From assembly GCA_902785055.1 (NCBI GenBank), contig CACZXG010000056.1:1-40127 (forward strand): DNA of 40,127 nt, given 5' to 3'. Shown here piece by piece: positions 32,415 to 40,127 of this stretch. The DNA is from an uncultured Lachnospiraceae bacterium. GTDB lineage: Bacteria > Bacillota > Clostridia > Lachnospirales > Lachnospiraceae. Both the position numbers and the translations under genes were made by a program. Within the stretch, counting starts at the first letter, position 1, and the number at the start of each line of letters is the position of its first letter. The notes beneath the pieces are model-generated. The model had not been told where the DNA came from and did no database searches. It worked only from the letters and a program-made list of their open reading frames with translations.

Positions 32415-32470
32415 TGTGTCCCTCTTTTGCTTACATCATTGTTCGTGTATGAGCTCGCCGCGGTGCGGCG

Positions 32471-33301
32471 TCATTCTTCGTACATGAGGAGCAGGTCCGC
32501 ACTGTTCCGGCTGATCCGGGCGTGTATGCCCACCGCCGAGCGACAGTCGCACCTGAACCGGCAGAAGATCCCTCTCTCGATCTCATAGCGCAGGTAGTTC
32601 CCCGGCGGCGTGATCCGATCCAAAAGTTCCCGCATCTCTGCGTCCGATTCCCTGCACTCGCATGCCAGCATTCCCTGGCCTACAGCCGGGATCATCTCCT
32701 CCGGCTCGAGGATTCTGACTTCGAGCCCGCTCAGGTCCGCTCCGATGCGGTCCAGGCCGGCTTTGGCCAGCACGATCCCGTCGTACTCGCCGCTTCTGAG
32801 CTTCTCGAGCCTCGTTGTGATGTTGCCGCGGATATCTTTGAACTCTGCCTGCATGCCGAGCTTGTCGCTCAGGGCCCTTAGCTGGCTGATCCGCCGCGGG
32901 CTTCCCGTGCCGATGGTCAAAAGACTTTCTGAGGTTTTCCCGGTCGCCAGCGCTCCGGGGGTTTTCCCGCCTGCGCCCGAGCGCAGGATCAGGCAGTCTC
33001 TGGGGTCCGCAGCGTCCGGCATTCCCGCGATACAGAGCCCCGGCGCCATCTCGTAGGGCAGGTCCTTGACACAGTGGACCGCGATGTCAGCCTCTCCCGA
33101 CAACAGCGCTTTCTCCACATCCCTCACGAAGGGCCCGTTTCCGCCCAGCTCCGTGACACTGCTCTTTCTGTCCCGGTCGCCCTTCGTGCTCACGGTCAAA
33201 ATATTGACTTTATATCCTTCCTGTTCAAGCAGTTTTTTGACCAGCTCGTTCTGGGCCATAGCCAGACGGCTTCCTCTGCCTGCAATACATAGTTCTCTCA
33301 T
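32471..33301 (-). CDS. hemC: Porphobilinogen deaminase (hydroxymethylbilane synthase), short
   Basis: HemC polymerises four porphobilinogens into hydroxymethylbilane. The N-terminal RGSRLAMAQ, DIAVHCVKDLPYEM (catalytic Asp in KDLP), TGSPRRISQLRAL and DIRGNITTRL motifs are all present. The protein is 276 residues against the usual 300-315. The cofactor-binding GGCQ is CDCR here (RCDCRSAVGIHA), keeping the Cys but losing the two Gly, and the protein ends about 20 residues after it, so most of domain 3 is missing. Its start overlaps the precorrin-2 dehydrogenase stop by 4 nt (ATGA). The shortening may be a natural variant or damage. Confidence 0.9.
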   Translation of the reverse strand: MRELCIAGRGSRLAMAQNELVKKLLEQEGYKVNILTVSTKGDRDRKSSVTELGGNGPFVRDVEKALLSGEADIAVHCVKDLPYEMAPGLCIAGMPDAADPRDCLILRSGAGGKTPGALATGKTSESLLTIGTGSPRRISQLRALSDKLGMQAEFKDIRGNITTRLEKLRSGEYDGIVLAKAGLDRIGADLSGLEVRILEPEEMIPAVGQGMLACECRESDAEMRELLDRITPPGNYLRYEIERGIFCRFRCDCRSAVGIHARISRNSADLLLMYEE

Positions 33302-34002
33302 GTTGGTTCTTCTGTGTTTTGGTCGATTGTTCGCAGTGCTTCTGTGTTTTGCCCGGTTGTTCGCAGTGCTTCTGTGTTTTGCCTTATTATCCGGCTGATT
33401 TCTTCGTCGCTCAGACGGTTATCGCTCGCGATCAGTTCTGCGAGAAGCTGCCTGTACGCGGCTGCCCGCGCTTTCTGGTCCGGGATCCGCGCGCTGACTT
33501 CGCCGCGGAGGCCGCCCATCCTGGTCAGGATCGGGCCGATCTGGTCGGGAAGGATCTGCTCAATCTCTTTGCGCAGCTGCATCGCATAGGCGGGGCTTGT
33601 GCCGGAGGTAGAAATTGCTATCGTGAGGCTGTCTCTTTTGACAATGCTCGGGAAAATAAAGTCGCAGAACGCCTGATCATCCACCACATTGACCGGGATC
33701 CCGCGGCTGCGGCAGTCCGCGGCGACTTTGCGGTCAACTTTCCGGATTCCGGTCGCTGCCACCACAAAATCACCCAGTTCAAGATCCTCTTCGCGGTATT
33801 CTCTGCACAGAATCTGCACCTCGCCGACTACGCGGCGGGGCTGCACGGTGCGGACACCTTCTATCTGTGTGTGGGGCGCGATCACAATTATGTCTTGTGT
33901 AAAACGGCGGAGCCGGCTCACCTTCTCCAGTGCGACCGGGCCTCCGCCGATGATCAGAAATGTCTTATTGGTTATATCTAAGTATAGTGGGAAATAGCTC
34001 AT
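33298..34002 (-). CDS. Precorrin-2 dehydrogenase / sirohydrochlorin ferrochelatase-type
   Basis: The 234-residue protein matches the N-terminal half of CysG (Met8-like): FPLYLDITNKTFLIIGGGPVA (NAD-binding), VAATGIRKVDRKVA, VNVVDDQAFCDFIFPSIVKR and IAISTSGTSPAYA. It oxidises precorrin-2 to sirohydrochlorin and may insert iron to give siroheme. ATG at 34002 is preferred over 34020 because GGAGAAGG precedes it. The last 30 residues are a tandem 10-residue repeat (QNTEALRT...) not seen in the family, encoded by a 30-bp DNA repeat. It is the first gene of the hem operon and overlaps hemC by 4 nt. Confidence 0.9.
   Translation of the reverse strand: MSYFPLYLDITNKTFLIIGGGPVALEKVSRLRRFTQDIIVIAPHTQIEGVRTVQPRRVVGEVQILCREYREEDLELGDFVVAATGIRKVDRKVAADCRSRGIPVNVVDDQAFCDFIFPSIVKRDSLTIAISTSGTSPAYAMQLRKEIEQILPDQIGPILTRMGGLRGEVSARIPDQKARAAAYRQLLAELIASDNRLSDEEISRIIRQNTEALRTTGQNTEALRTIDQNTEEPT
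33309..33398. repeat. In-frame 30-bp tandem repeat at the end of the precorrin-2 dehydrogenase gene
   Basis: Three 30-bp units start at 33309, 33339 and 33369 and share CTTCTGTGTTTTG (plus strand), the last being partial. They encode a 10-residue QNTEALRT repeat at the protein's C-terminus. The 30-bp period equals that of the intergenic array at 16481-16690, though the sequence differs. Confidence 0.8.
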
Positions 34003-34501
34003 TCCTTGGACCTTCTCCATACAGCCGCGAAACTGTGCGGCAGCTTGCTTTATTCATTCTACCATTAATGCGGGGCTGCGTCTATTGCGGGTGAGGAGGG
34101 GAGACACAGGGGAGACACAGGTCGACGAAAACCACATTTTCCCCCATCTTAGTGGGGTTGTCCACCAAAAGCCTTCACTTTGAATCTTTCGGTGTAGAGG
34201 TTTGGTGGTATCACGTCCACTAAGAATCCATTCTAAGTTTCTTTCGTACGAAGAAAAAACAACGGCCGCTCCAACGAAAAGAAGTAATTCTTGTTGCTTA
34301 GTGGAGTCCGTCTTCAAAATTCCTCCGACAAAAGACAGCAAGCCCTGCATCTTAGTGGAATCCCCCCCTCAAAAGGCTTCCGACAAAAGACAGCAAGCCC
34401 TGCAACTTAGTGGAATCCACTCTCAAAAGGCTTCATCTGCCGGCAAAGCCACCCCAGCAACAGGTGCAAACCACCCCAGAGGTCTCTCAACCAGGTGCAA
34501 A
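34003..34501. repeat. Gene-free repeat region upstream of the hem operon and after bioY
   Basis: About 480 bp have no supported gene. A 55-bp unit occurs twice in tandem (34324-34378 and 34379-34433) and its core, CTTAGTGGAATCC with CAAAAGGCTTC, appears in degraded form at about 34150 and 34298 and inverted near 34215. Then a 31-bp unit (CAGGTGCAAA then CACCCCAGAGGTCTCT) occurs twice at 34461-34491 and 34492-34522, running into the bioY stop codon. The hem operon promoter should be here but is not clear by eye. Confidence 0.75.
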
Positions 34502-35113
34502 TCACCCCAGAGGTCTCTTAGACAAGCTCTCCTTCAGGATCACAGGGCGCAGCCGCAGCGCCGCTCCGGCCGCCAGCACGCACAGGATGAAATCCGGAAT
34601 AACTGTTGACAGAAACCACACAGTCACCAGCTCAATAAAGCCTATGCCAACGTCTTTGGATACCACGAAGTTGAACATGAAGTAATAGTAGACAAGCCCG
34701 CACAGATAGTAGGCCATCTCACCCCAGAAGGCGGCGAAAAGAAGCTTAAAGTAGCCACTGCCGGGCATGATCTCCGCTATTTTGCCGGCAACGTATGCTG
34801 CTGCGGCGAAGCCGATGAGGAAGCCAAATGTGGGCTTCATCAGGTACATGAGTCCACCGCCGTGGGCAAATACAGGCACGCCCGCAAGGCCGATCAGCAA
34901 GTAAACGCCTACGGCGGCGAGTCCGCGCTTGGAGCCGAGAAGGAAGCCCGCCAGCAGCGCGAAGAAAAACTGCAGGGAGAAGGTCACTTCCCAGATGCCG
35001 ATGGGAATCATGATCTTGATGAAGGCGCCAACGGCCATAAGGCTTGCGAACATGCCGCAATGCACAATATCAGCGGCGCTGATTCCGCCGGCTCTATTCT
35101 TTTTTTCGTTCAT
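34502..35113 (-). CDS. bioY: Biotin transporter S component (BioY)
   Basis: This 203-residue membrane protein is the substrate-binding subunit of an energy-coupling-factor biotin transporter. It has five to six hydrophobic helices and the BioY stretches FSLQFFFALLAGFLLGSKRG, GVYLLIGLAGVPVFAHGGG and KPTFGFLIGFAAAAY. ATG at 35113 is set by AAGGAGTTTCCT upstream; longer frames run through the palindromic repeat. No EcfA or EcfT gene is adjacent, so it must use a shared module (established for the family). The last residues (RPLG) and the stop codon come from the CCAGAGGTCTCT repeat. No biotin riboswitch or BirA site is evident. Confidence 0.92.
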   Translation of the reverse strand: MNEKKNRAGGISAADIVHCGMFASLMAVGAFIKIMIPIGIWEVTFSLQFFFALLAGFLLGSKRGLAAVGVYLLIGLAGVPVFAHGGGLMYLMKPTFGFLIGFAAAAYVAGKIAEIMPGSGYFKLLFAAFWGEMAYYLCGLVYYYFMFNFVVSKDVGIGFIELVTVWFLSTVIPDFILCVLAAGAALRLRPVILKESLSKRPLG

Positions 35114-35230
35114 AGGAAACTCCTTGTTGATTTTTGTTGGTTCGATAGTCATTATATTACCATTTTTCGTTTTGCGCGTCTGTTGCGCAGGCAACCTGGA
35201 AGGATAGCCCCTCCTGCGGCAAAGCCGGCA

Positions 35231-35288
35231 AAGAGACCTCTGGGGTAGTTTGTCCACACCTGTGGACAAACTACCCCAGAGGTCTCTT
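35231..35288. repeat. Perfect 28-bp palindromic hairpin between bioY and the ABC gene
   Basis: Two perfectly complementary 28-bp arms with a 2-nt loop contain GACCTCTGGGGTAGTTTGTC and its complement. The right arm is repeated at 35322-35344 next to the ABC gene start. It lies between two divergent genes. Confidence 0.9.
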
Positions 35289-35321
35289 GCATATTCCCCC
35301 CGTTCAGCTAGAATAAAAATG

Positions 35322-35344
35322 ACAAACTACCCCAGAGGTCTCTT
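35322..35344 (+). promoter_or_regulatory. Repeat copy that forms the ABC gene ribosome-binding site
   Basis: A 23-bp direct copy of the palindrome's right arm (ACAAACTACCCCAGAGG then TCTCTT) ends three nt before the ATG at 35348. Its AGAGG sits about nine nt upstream of the ATG and is the only Shine-Dalgarno candidate, so the repeat appears to supply it. Confidence 0.6.
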
Positions 35345-35347
35345 AAA

Positions 35348-37087
35348 ATGAAAAAAGATTATTCCCGCCCCAAACTGGCGATCTTCGCCTCATACATAGT
35401 TCCCCACAGGAAGGCCTTCGCCATTGATATGGCGCTGTCCGTCGGCATTGCCGCTGTGGACCTTCTCTTCCCTTATGTGTCGCGATGGTCCATGCGAAAT
35501 CTCCTGCCCGAAGGGCTTTTCAGGACTTTCTTCACTGTAATGCTGATCATGTTCGCGGCGTATTTGATACGCGCGGTGTGTCAGTATTTTGTCACGGTGG
35601 TCGGACACCGGATGGGCACCCTCGTCGAGGCGGACATGCGAAGAGACGTATTCTCCCACATGCAGGAGCTCTCCTACAGTTTCTTTGACAGCAACCGTAC
35701 CGGCGTCCTGCTCGCGCGCGTCACCAACGACCTGTTCGAGATCGTGGAACTTGCGCACCACGGCCCGGAGAATATCCTGACCTGCTCGCTGACGATCGTC
35801 GGGGCTCTGATCATCCTCCTGACGATCAACCCGCTTCTGACGCTCGTTCTCGTCGTCATGCTCCCCGTCTGGATCATCTTCAGCATGCGTCAGCGCCTCA
35901 ATATGCAGGCCGCCAACCGCGAGGTCAAGAAGCGCACAGGCGAGATCAATGCCGCCATCGAGAGCGGGATCTCCGGGATCCGCACTTCCAAGGCTTTTGC
36001 CAACGAAGCTGCCGAGGACCAGAAATTCGCAGCGGCGAACGAGGCCTTCAAGGCCAGCAGGATCTCCTTCTATCGCGCGATGGGTCTGTTCCACGCGGGG
36101 ATCGAGGCAACGGTCAGCCTGATGCAGGTCGCCGTCATTTCCTTCGGCGGCTTTTTGATCATGCAGGACAAGCTCAATTATGTAGACCTGATCACCTTTA
36201 CGCTCTACGTCTCCACTTTTACTTCCCCGATCCGCAAGCTTGTGCAGTTCATGGAGATCTATACACAGGGCATGACGGGTTTTGACCGGTTCGTGGAGCT
36301 CATGCGCACGCAGCCCGAGATCCAGGACTCCCCGAATGCCAAAATATTGACCGACGTAAAAGGCGACATCCGCTTTGAGGACGTCTCCTTCTCCTATAAT
36401 GACGGTACACAGGTCCTCGATCACGTGGATCTGCACATCGCGCCCGGCGAGACTGTCTCGCTTGTCGGCAGTTCCGGCGGCGGCAAGACCACCATGTGCC
36501 ACCTGATCCCCCGCTTCTACGACGTCACAGGCGGGCGCGTGACGGTTGACGGGAACGATGTCCGCGACCTGACCCAGGCGAGCCTGCGCGGCAGCATCGG
36601 AATCATCCAGCAGGACGTCTTCCTGTTCGCCGACACCGTAATGGAAAACATCCGCTACGGCCGCCCTGACGCGACGGACCGCGAGGTCGTGGAAGCAGCC
36701 ATCCGCGCCAGGATCCACGAGGACATTCTGCAGATGCCCGACGGTTACCAGACCAACGTCGGCGAGCGCGGCGTCGTACTCTCCGGCGGCCAGAAGCAGC
36801 GCATCTCCATCGCGAGGGTCTTTCTCAAGAACCCTCCCATTCTGATCCTGGACGAGGCGACTTCCGCCCTTGACAGTGTCACGGAGAAGCAGATCCAGGA
36901 GAGCCTGGATGTCCTCAGCAAAGGCAAAACCTGCCTCGTAATCGCGCACCGCCTCTCCACGGTCCGCGACGCCGACCGCATCGCCGTTGTCGACGGAATG
37001 CACATCATCGAACAGGGAAGCCGCGACGAGCTGCTGGCCCTCGGCGGCGCTTACGCGAAGCTTGAGAAGGCGCAGGAATTAGCATAA
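35348..37087 (+). CDS. ABC transporter, fused permease and ATPase (MsbA/exporter type)
   Basis: This 579-residue half-transporter exports a lipid, drug or peptide; as the usual homodimer or heterodimer it would have 12 helices. About 320 N-terminal residues carry six membrane helices, beginning AIDMALSVGIAAVDLLFPYV. The ATPase has Walker A VGSSGGGKTT, Q-loop IIQQDVF, signature LSGGQKQRISIAR, Walker B PILILDEATSALD and the H-loop LVIAHRLSTV. The substrate cannot be told from the sequence. It starts at 35348 with the repeat-derived Shine-Dalgarno and ends in the hairpin at 37093-37150. No partner half-transporter is adjacent, so it is likely a homodimer. Confidence 0.93.
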   Translation: MKKDYSRPKLAIFASYIVPHRKAFAIDMALSVGIAAVDLLFPYVSRWSMRNLLPEGLFRTFFTVMLIMFAAYLIRAVCQYFVTVVGHRMGTLVEADMRRDVFSHMQELSYSFFDSNRTGVLLARVTNDLFEIVELAHHGPENILTCSLTIVGALIILLTINPLLTLVLVVMLPVWIIFSMRQRLNMQAANREVKKRTGEINAAIESGISGIRTSKAFANEAAEDQKFAAANEAFKASRISFYRAMGLFHAGIEATVSLMQVAVISFGGFLIMQDKLNYVDLITFTLYVSTFTSPIRKLVQFMEIYTQGMTGFDRFVELMRTQPEIQDSPNAKILTDVKGDIRFEDVSFSYNDGTQVLDHVDLHIAPGETVSLVGSSGGGKTTMCHLIPRFYDVTGGRVTVDGNDVRDLTQASLRGSIGIIQQDVFLFADTVMENIRYGRPDATDREVVEAAIRARIHEDILQMPDGYQTNVGERGVVLSGGQKQRISIARVFLKNPPILILDEATSALDSVTEKQIQESLDVLSKGKTCLVIAHRLSTVRDADRIAVVDGMHIIEQGSRDELLALGGAYAKLEKAQELA

Positions 37088-37092
37088 CCGAC

Positions 37093-37150
37093 AAACGACC
37101 TCTGGGGTCATTTGTCCACATCTGGGGACAAACCACCCCAGAGGTCGTTT
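37093..37150. repeat. Second copy of the palindromic element, after the ABC gene
   Basis: Two 28-bp arms complementary at 25 positions (AAACGACCTCTGGGG / CCCCAGAGGTCGTTT outer part) enclose a 2-nt loop. It shares the CCTCTGGGG / CCCCAGAGG core with 35231-35288. It may terminate the ABC transcript but has only a short T-run (GTTTGACC). Confidence 0.85.
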
Positions 37151-37180
37151 GACCCCCCTGAACTCAAAAGGAGCCCCACC

Positions 37181-37873
37181 ATGGCAAATACCTACACTGA
37201 CCCCGTAAAGATCATCGAACTCAAGGAGTCAATCCTCGAGGACAACAACAAAGATGCACAGGATCTCCGCAGCGAACTGAAGGCGCAGAAGACCTGCCTT
37301 CTCAACCTCATGTCCGGGCCCGGCAGCGGCAAGACCACCACTCTCCTTGCCCTGAACAAATACCTCAGAGGCCGCCTCAAATGGGGTGTCATGGAGGCCG
37401 ACATCGACTCCGACGTAGACGCCAGGACGATCCTCTCCGCAGGCATCTCCGCTGTACAGCTGCACACCGGCGGAATGTGCCATCTGGACGCCGACATGAC
37501 GAGGCAGGGCCTGAAAGCCCTCTTTGAGAGCACCGATGAGCATCTGGACTTTGTGGTTCTTGAGAACATCGGCAACCTGGTGTGCCCCGCCGAATTCGAC
37601 ACCGGCGCGGCCATCAAAATGACAATTCTCAGCGTCCCCGAGGGCGATGACAAACCTGCCAAGTACCCTCTCATGTACGAGGAGTGCGATTTAATGGTTG
37701 TCAACAAAATCGACGCGCTGCCTGTGTTCGATTTTGACAAGGAGAAGGCGGAGCGCTATGCAAAACATCGCAACCCTTCAATCAAAGTATTCTACATAAG
37801 TGCCAAGACCGGCGAAGGCGTGGAAGCGCTGGCCGAAGAAATCATAAGACAAGTGCAGGCCTGGAACGCATAG
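37181..37873 (+). CDS. hypB: HypB-type nickel-insertion GTPase, copy 1
   Basis: HypB is a GTPase that delivers nickel to the [NiFe]-hydrogenase active site. The 230-residue protein has the P-loop LMSGPGSGKTTTLLAL, the metal site GGMCHLDADM (Cys-His) with a second Cys in ENIGNLVCPAEFDTGA, and the G4 motif NKIDALPVFD. The N-terminal metal-rich extension of some HypB proteins is absent. ATG at 37181 is set by AAAGGAGCCCCACC. It is followed 11 nt later by a second hypB. No other hyp or hydrogenase gene is in the window; other nickel or metal enzymes are possible clients. Confidence 0.92.
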   Translation: MANTYTDPVKIIELKESILEDNNKDAQDLRSELKAQKTCLLNLMSGPGSGKTTTLLALNKYLRGRLKWGVMEADIDSDVDARTILSAGISAVQLHTGGMCHLDADMTRQGLKALFESTDEHLDFVVLENIGNLVCPAEFDTGAAIKMTILSVPEGDDKPAKYPLMYEECDLMVVNKIDALPVFDFDKEKAERYAKHRNPSIKVFYISAKTGEGVEALAEEIIRQVQAWNA

Positions 37874-37884
37874 AGGAGACAAAC

Positions 37885-38580
37885 ATGGGAACTGTTAGAA
37901 CTATCAAAATAGAGGAAAGCGTTTTTGCAGACAATACCTCCTCGGCAGAGGCCATCCGCCGCATGCTCACAGACAAGAAAACCACCATGCTGAACGTCAT
38001 GTCCAGCCCCGGCAGCGGCAAGACAACGCTTCTGACCGCTCTGGTGAACAAGCTCAAAGATGAGCTTGCGATCCGCGTAATGGACGTTGATATCGAGTCT
38101 ACACTGGATGCCCAGCGCGTCGCGGACGCAACGGGCGTCGAAGCTCTGCAGATCCACAACGGCGGACTCTGCCACATCGATGCCGACATGGTGACCCGTG
38201 CGCTGAGCCAGTTCGCCCCGGAAGGCTCAGGAGTGCTCGAAGAAACTGATCTTCTCATCCTCGAGAACATCGGCAACCTCGTCTGTCCGGCCGAATTTGA
38301 CACCGGTGCCCATCGAAACGTCATGATCCTCAGCGTTCCCGAAGGCGACGACAAGCCCCTCAAATACCCCTTGATGTTCAGCGTCAGCGACCTGGTGCTG
38401 ATCAGCAAGATCGATACAATGGACTTTTTTGACTTCGACATGGATGCGGCAAAAAATCGAATCCTCCGTCTCAATCCAAAGGCCGAGATCCTGCCGGTCA
38501 GCGCCAAAACAGGCGAGGGAATCGATGCCGTCTGCGACTGGGTGCGGGATGTTGTAAAGCAGAACGGTTCGCGGCAGTAG
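37885..38580 (+). CDS. hypB: HypB-type nickel-insertion GTPase, copy 2
   Basis: This 231-residue paralog of the preceding protein keeps the P-loop VMSSPGSGKTTLLTAL, the Cys-His site GGLCHIDADM and the third metal Cys in ENIGNLVCPAEFDTG. The G4 motif reads SKIDTMDFFD, so the canonical Asn of NKxD is Ser, which should alter guanine recognition (inference). The first gene reads NKID. The two genes are 11 nt apart in one transcript and their sequences differ throughout, so this is an old duplication or paired subunits. GAGGAGA precedes the ATG at 37885. Confidence 0.9.
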   Translation: MGTVRTIKIEESVFADNTSSAEAIRRMLTDKKTTMLNVMSSPGSGKTTLLTALVNKLKDELAIRVMDVDIESTLDAQRVADATGVEALQIHNGGLCHIDADMVTRALSQFAPEGSGVLEETDLLILENIGNLVCPAEFDTGAHRNVMILSVPEGDDKPLKYPLMFSVSDLVLISKIDTMDFFDFDMDAAKNRILRLNPKAEILPVSAKTGEGIDAVCDWVRDVVKQNGSRQ

Positions 38581-38627
38581 GCAACAGGCGGGGATACGTA
38601 TCGGTATGTAAACTCTGTCAGAAAAAT

Positions 38628-38689
38628 GAGAGGCCGTGAAAGAATTGGATTGAATGATTTGTTCATTCTCCAGACTTTCACAGCCTCTC
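38628..38689. terminator. Bidirectional hairpin terminator after hypB
   Basis: A 15-bp stem with one mismatch (GAGAGGCCGTGAAAG / CTTTCACAGCCTCTC) has a 32-nt loop. T-rich sequence follows on the plus strand (TTTGATTTC) and TTTTTC on the minus strand. It lies between hypB copy 2 and the convergent cell-wall protein gene. Confidence 0.7.
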
Positions 38690-38726
38690 TTTGATTTCTT
38701 AAGTCCTTTTCAGGTCTTCAGTTTTA

Positions 38727-40127
38727 TCATTTATATCCCGGGATCCATTTTCCATCTGCGCCTACATAGTAATTTCCGATCCAGGTATTTTTTGCCATAG
38801 CTCCGCTTCCGGTGAGATAGTAATTACCAACCCACTTGTTGGCAGCCATAACTCCGCTTGCTTCCATGTAATACCATGTGCCGTTAATATTCTGCCAACC
38901 GGTCTGCATCGCTCCGCCTGCGCTGAAGTAATACCATGTACCGCCAATCTTCTGCCAGCCGGTCTGCATTGCTCCGCCTGCGCTGAAGTAATACCATGTG
39001 CCGCCAATCTTCTGCCAGCCGGTCTGCATTGCTCCGCTTGCGCCGAAGTAATACCATGTGCCGTTAATATTCTGCCAGTCGGTCTGCATTGCTCCGTCTG
39101 CGCTAAAGTAATACCACTTGTCGTTTATCTTCTGCCAGCCGGTCTGCATTGCTCCGCCTGCGCTGAAGTAATACCACTCTCCGCTGATTTTCTGCCAGCC
39201 GGTAAGCATGTAGCCGGATTCATTGAAGTAATAAGTAGTGCCTTTAATAGTCTCGAAAGTACCTGCAGGATACGAGCCATCACCGCGGTCATACCACCAG
39301 CCATTGCTGTTCTTCTTCCATTTGCCCTGCAGCTTGGGAATGGTTCTTTCTTCTTTGTGACTCTCATCATTGAGGCAGGTTCTGGTCTCAAGACCTTCCT
39401 CGTCTTCTGTCGCTTCTTTTTCGACAGTCCACTCGCCCCAGTTATGGCCCTTCGCGGCGACTACTGTATCCGCTTCCGTGATCTCCTGTGTGCCTTCGCT
39501 GTCCTTGTACAGCTTTTTGCACTTGCTGCAGGTCCAGTACTCGATGTTGCCGGCTTCGGTGCAGGTTGCATCTACCGCTTCCGTCTTCTCAAGGTTATGT
39601 ACATGGTTCAGCTTAGGGATTATTCTTTCTTCCGTGTGGCTCTCATCATTGCCGCAGGTCCTTCTCTCCAGGCCTTCCTCTTCCTCTGTTGCGGCCTTTA
39701 CAACAGTCCACTCGCCCCAGTTGTGGCCTTTTGCCGCTACTACTGTATCTTCTGCTGAGATCTCTGTTGTTCCCTGATCATCACCGAACAGCTTCTTGCA
39801 TTCGCTGCAGGTCCAGTACTCGGTGTTACCGGCTTCGGTGCAGGTTGCATCCTTCGCTTCGGTCTTCTCAAGAGAATGGCCCCTCGCTGCTACTACTGTA
39901 TCTGCTTCCGTTATCTCCTGTGTGCCCTCACTGTCCTTGTACAGTTTTTTGCACTTGCTGCAGGTCCAATATTCGATGTTGCCGGCTTCGGTGCACGTCG
40001 CAGCCACTGCATCTGTCTTGACCAGTTCATGTACATGGTTCAGCTTAGGGATTGTTTTTTCTTCCGTGTGGCTCTCATCATTGCTGCAGGTCCTTCTCTC
40101 AAGGCCTTCCTCTTCCTCTGTTGCTTC
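38727..40127 (-). CDS. Cell-wall-binding repeat protein (5' end outside the window)
   Basis: The frame is open to the window edge, so at least 466 residues are seen and the N-terminus, with any signal peptide, is missing. The upstream part has about 80-residue repeats with [33 protein letters not shown] (CxxC) and [12 protein letters not shown], each with paired cysteines like small zinc-ribbon or surface-repeat modules. The C-terminal 220 residues are about ten choline-binding-type repeats of 20 residues ([20 protein letters not shown]), which attach proteins to cell-wall teichoic acids or glucans. It is therefore an extracellular surface protein. Repeats within the gene are near identical, so recombination could change copy number. 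Confidence 0.88.
   Translation of the reverse strand, partial: EATEEEEGLERRTCSNDESHTEEKTIPKLNHVHELVKTDAVAATCTEAGNIEYWTCSKCKKLYKDSEGTQEITEADTVVAARGHSLEKTEAKDATCTEAGNTEYWTCSECKKLFGDDQGTTEISAEDTVVAAKGHNWGEWTVVKAATEEEEGLERRTCGNDESHTEERIIPKLNHVHNLEKTEAVDATCTEAGNIEYWTCSKCKKLYKDSEGTQEITEADTVVAAKGHNWGEWTVEKEATEDEEGLETRTCLNDESHKEERTIPKLQGKWKKNSNGWWYDRGDGSYPAGTFETIKGTTYYFNESGYMLTGWQKISGEWYYFSAGGAMQTGWQKINDKWYYFSADGAMQTDWQNINGTWYYFGASGAMQTGWQKIGGTWYYFSAGGAMQTGWQKIGGTWYYFSAGGAMQTGWQNINGTWYYMEASGVMAANKWVGNYYLTGSGAMAKNTWIGNYYVGADGKWIPGYK

Noticed and set aside
34324-34433. CRISPR array in the 55-bp repeats
   Set aside because: Successive units are near identical along their full length, so there are no spacers.
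35390-37003. 537-codon minus-strand frame inside the ABC transporter gene
   Set aside because: The plus-strand frame carries Walker A, Walker B and signature motifs; the minus frame is a codon-bias shadow.

Overview
The window looks like a chromosome segment of an anaerobic Gram-positive of the class Clostridia, most likely a Lachnospiraceae-type gut bacterium (inference). The signs are purine-rich Shine-Dalgarno sequences, ATP-PPase, MtlR/EIICBA, BioY and HypB proteins of Firmicutes type, Rpn/PDDEXK nucleases, a choline-binding-type cell-wall repeat protein and many palindromic intergenic repeats. No rRNA or tRNA gene was recognised.

Positions 1-7300 are mobile DNA. On the left is the start of a leftward gene. 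Facing it is a very strong consensus promoter with an array of palindromes, which drives an excisionase-like protein, a tyrosine integrase and a MobC-like ribbon-helix-helix protein, as in integrative/conjugative elements. Convergent to these is an unusual leftward three-gene operon (7156 to 2176): a cysteine-rich protein, an 857-residue protein whose C-terminal third resembles a degenerate tyrosine recombinase, and a second 486-residue tyrosine recombinase. The mobile DNA abuts the 3' end of guaA, a known island-insertion target.

Positions 7471-12858 form a leftward group: a membrane-anchored metallo-beta-lactamase-fold hydrolase, a DUF89-GNAT fusion, an M32 carboxypeptidase, and a GMP synthetase that has only the ATP-PPase part. 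Positions 13225-21102 are a patchwork of accessory genes: an Rpn-type nuclease, an unknown protein, a DUF362 protein, a cupin, a PD-(D/E)XK-like protein, a beta-helix lipoprotein and a Nudix hydrolase. Arrays of 20-30 bp repeats and hairpins lie between them.

Positions 21261-27811 are a mannitol locus: mtlD, mtlA (EIICBA), mtlR and a divergent HAD phosphatase. The mtlA gene is broken by a 7-bp tandem duplication whose removal restores a 618-residue protein. Matching 22-bp inverted repeats upstream of mtlA and of the HAD gene look like MtlR operators and would place the phosphatase in the mannitol regulon.

Positions 27899-34002 hold a leftward siroheme/tetrapyrrole operon (precorrin-2 dehydrogenase, a C-terminally short HemC, a CobA-HemD fusion) followed by a large MscS-family channel with extracytoplasmic domains. 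Positions 34140-38580 contain bioY, an ABC exporter and two tandem hypB paralogs, joined by a family of palindromic repeats that supply a stop codon, a hairpin and a ribosome-binding site to the neighbouring genes. The window ends inside a leftward cell-wall-binding repeat protein.
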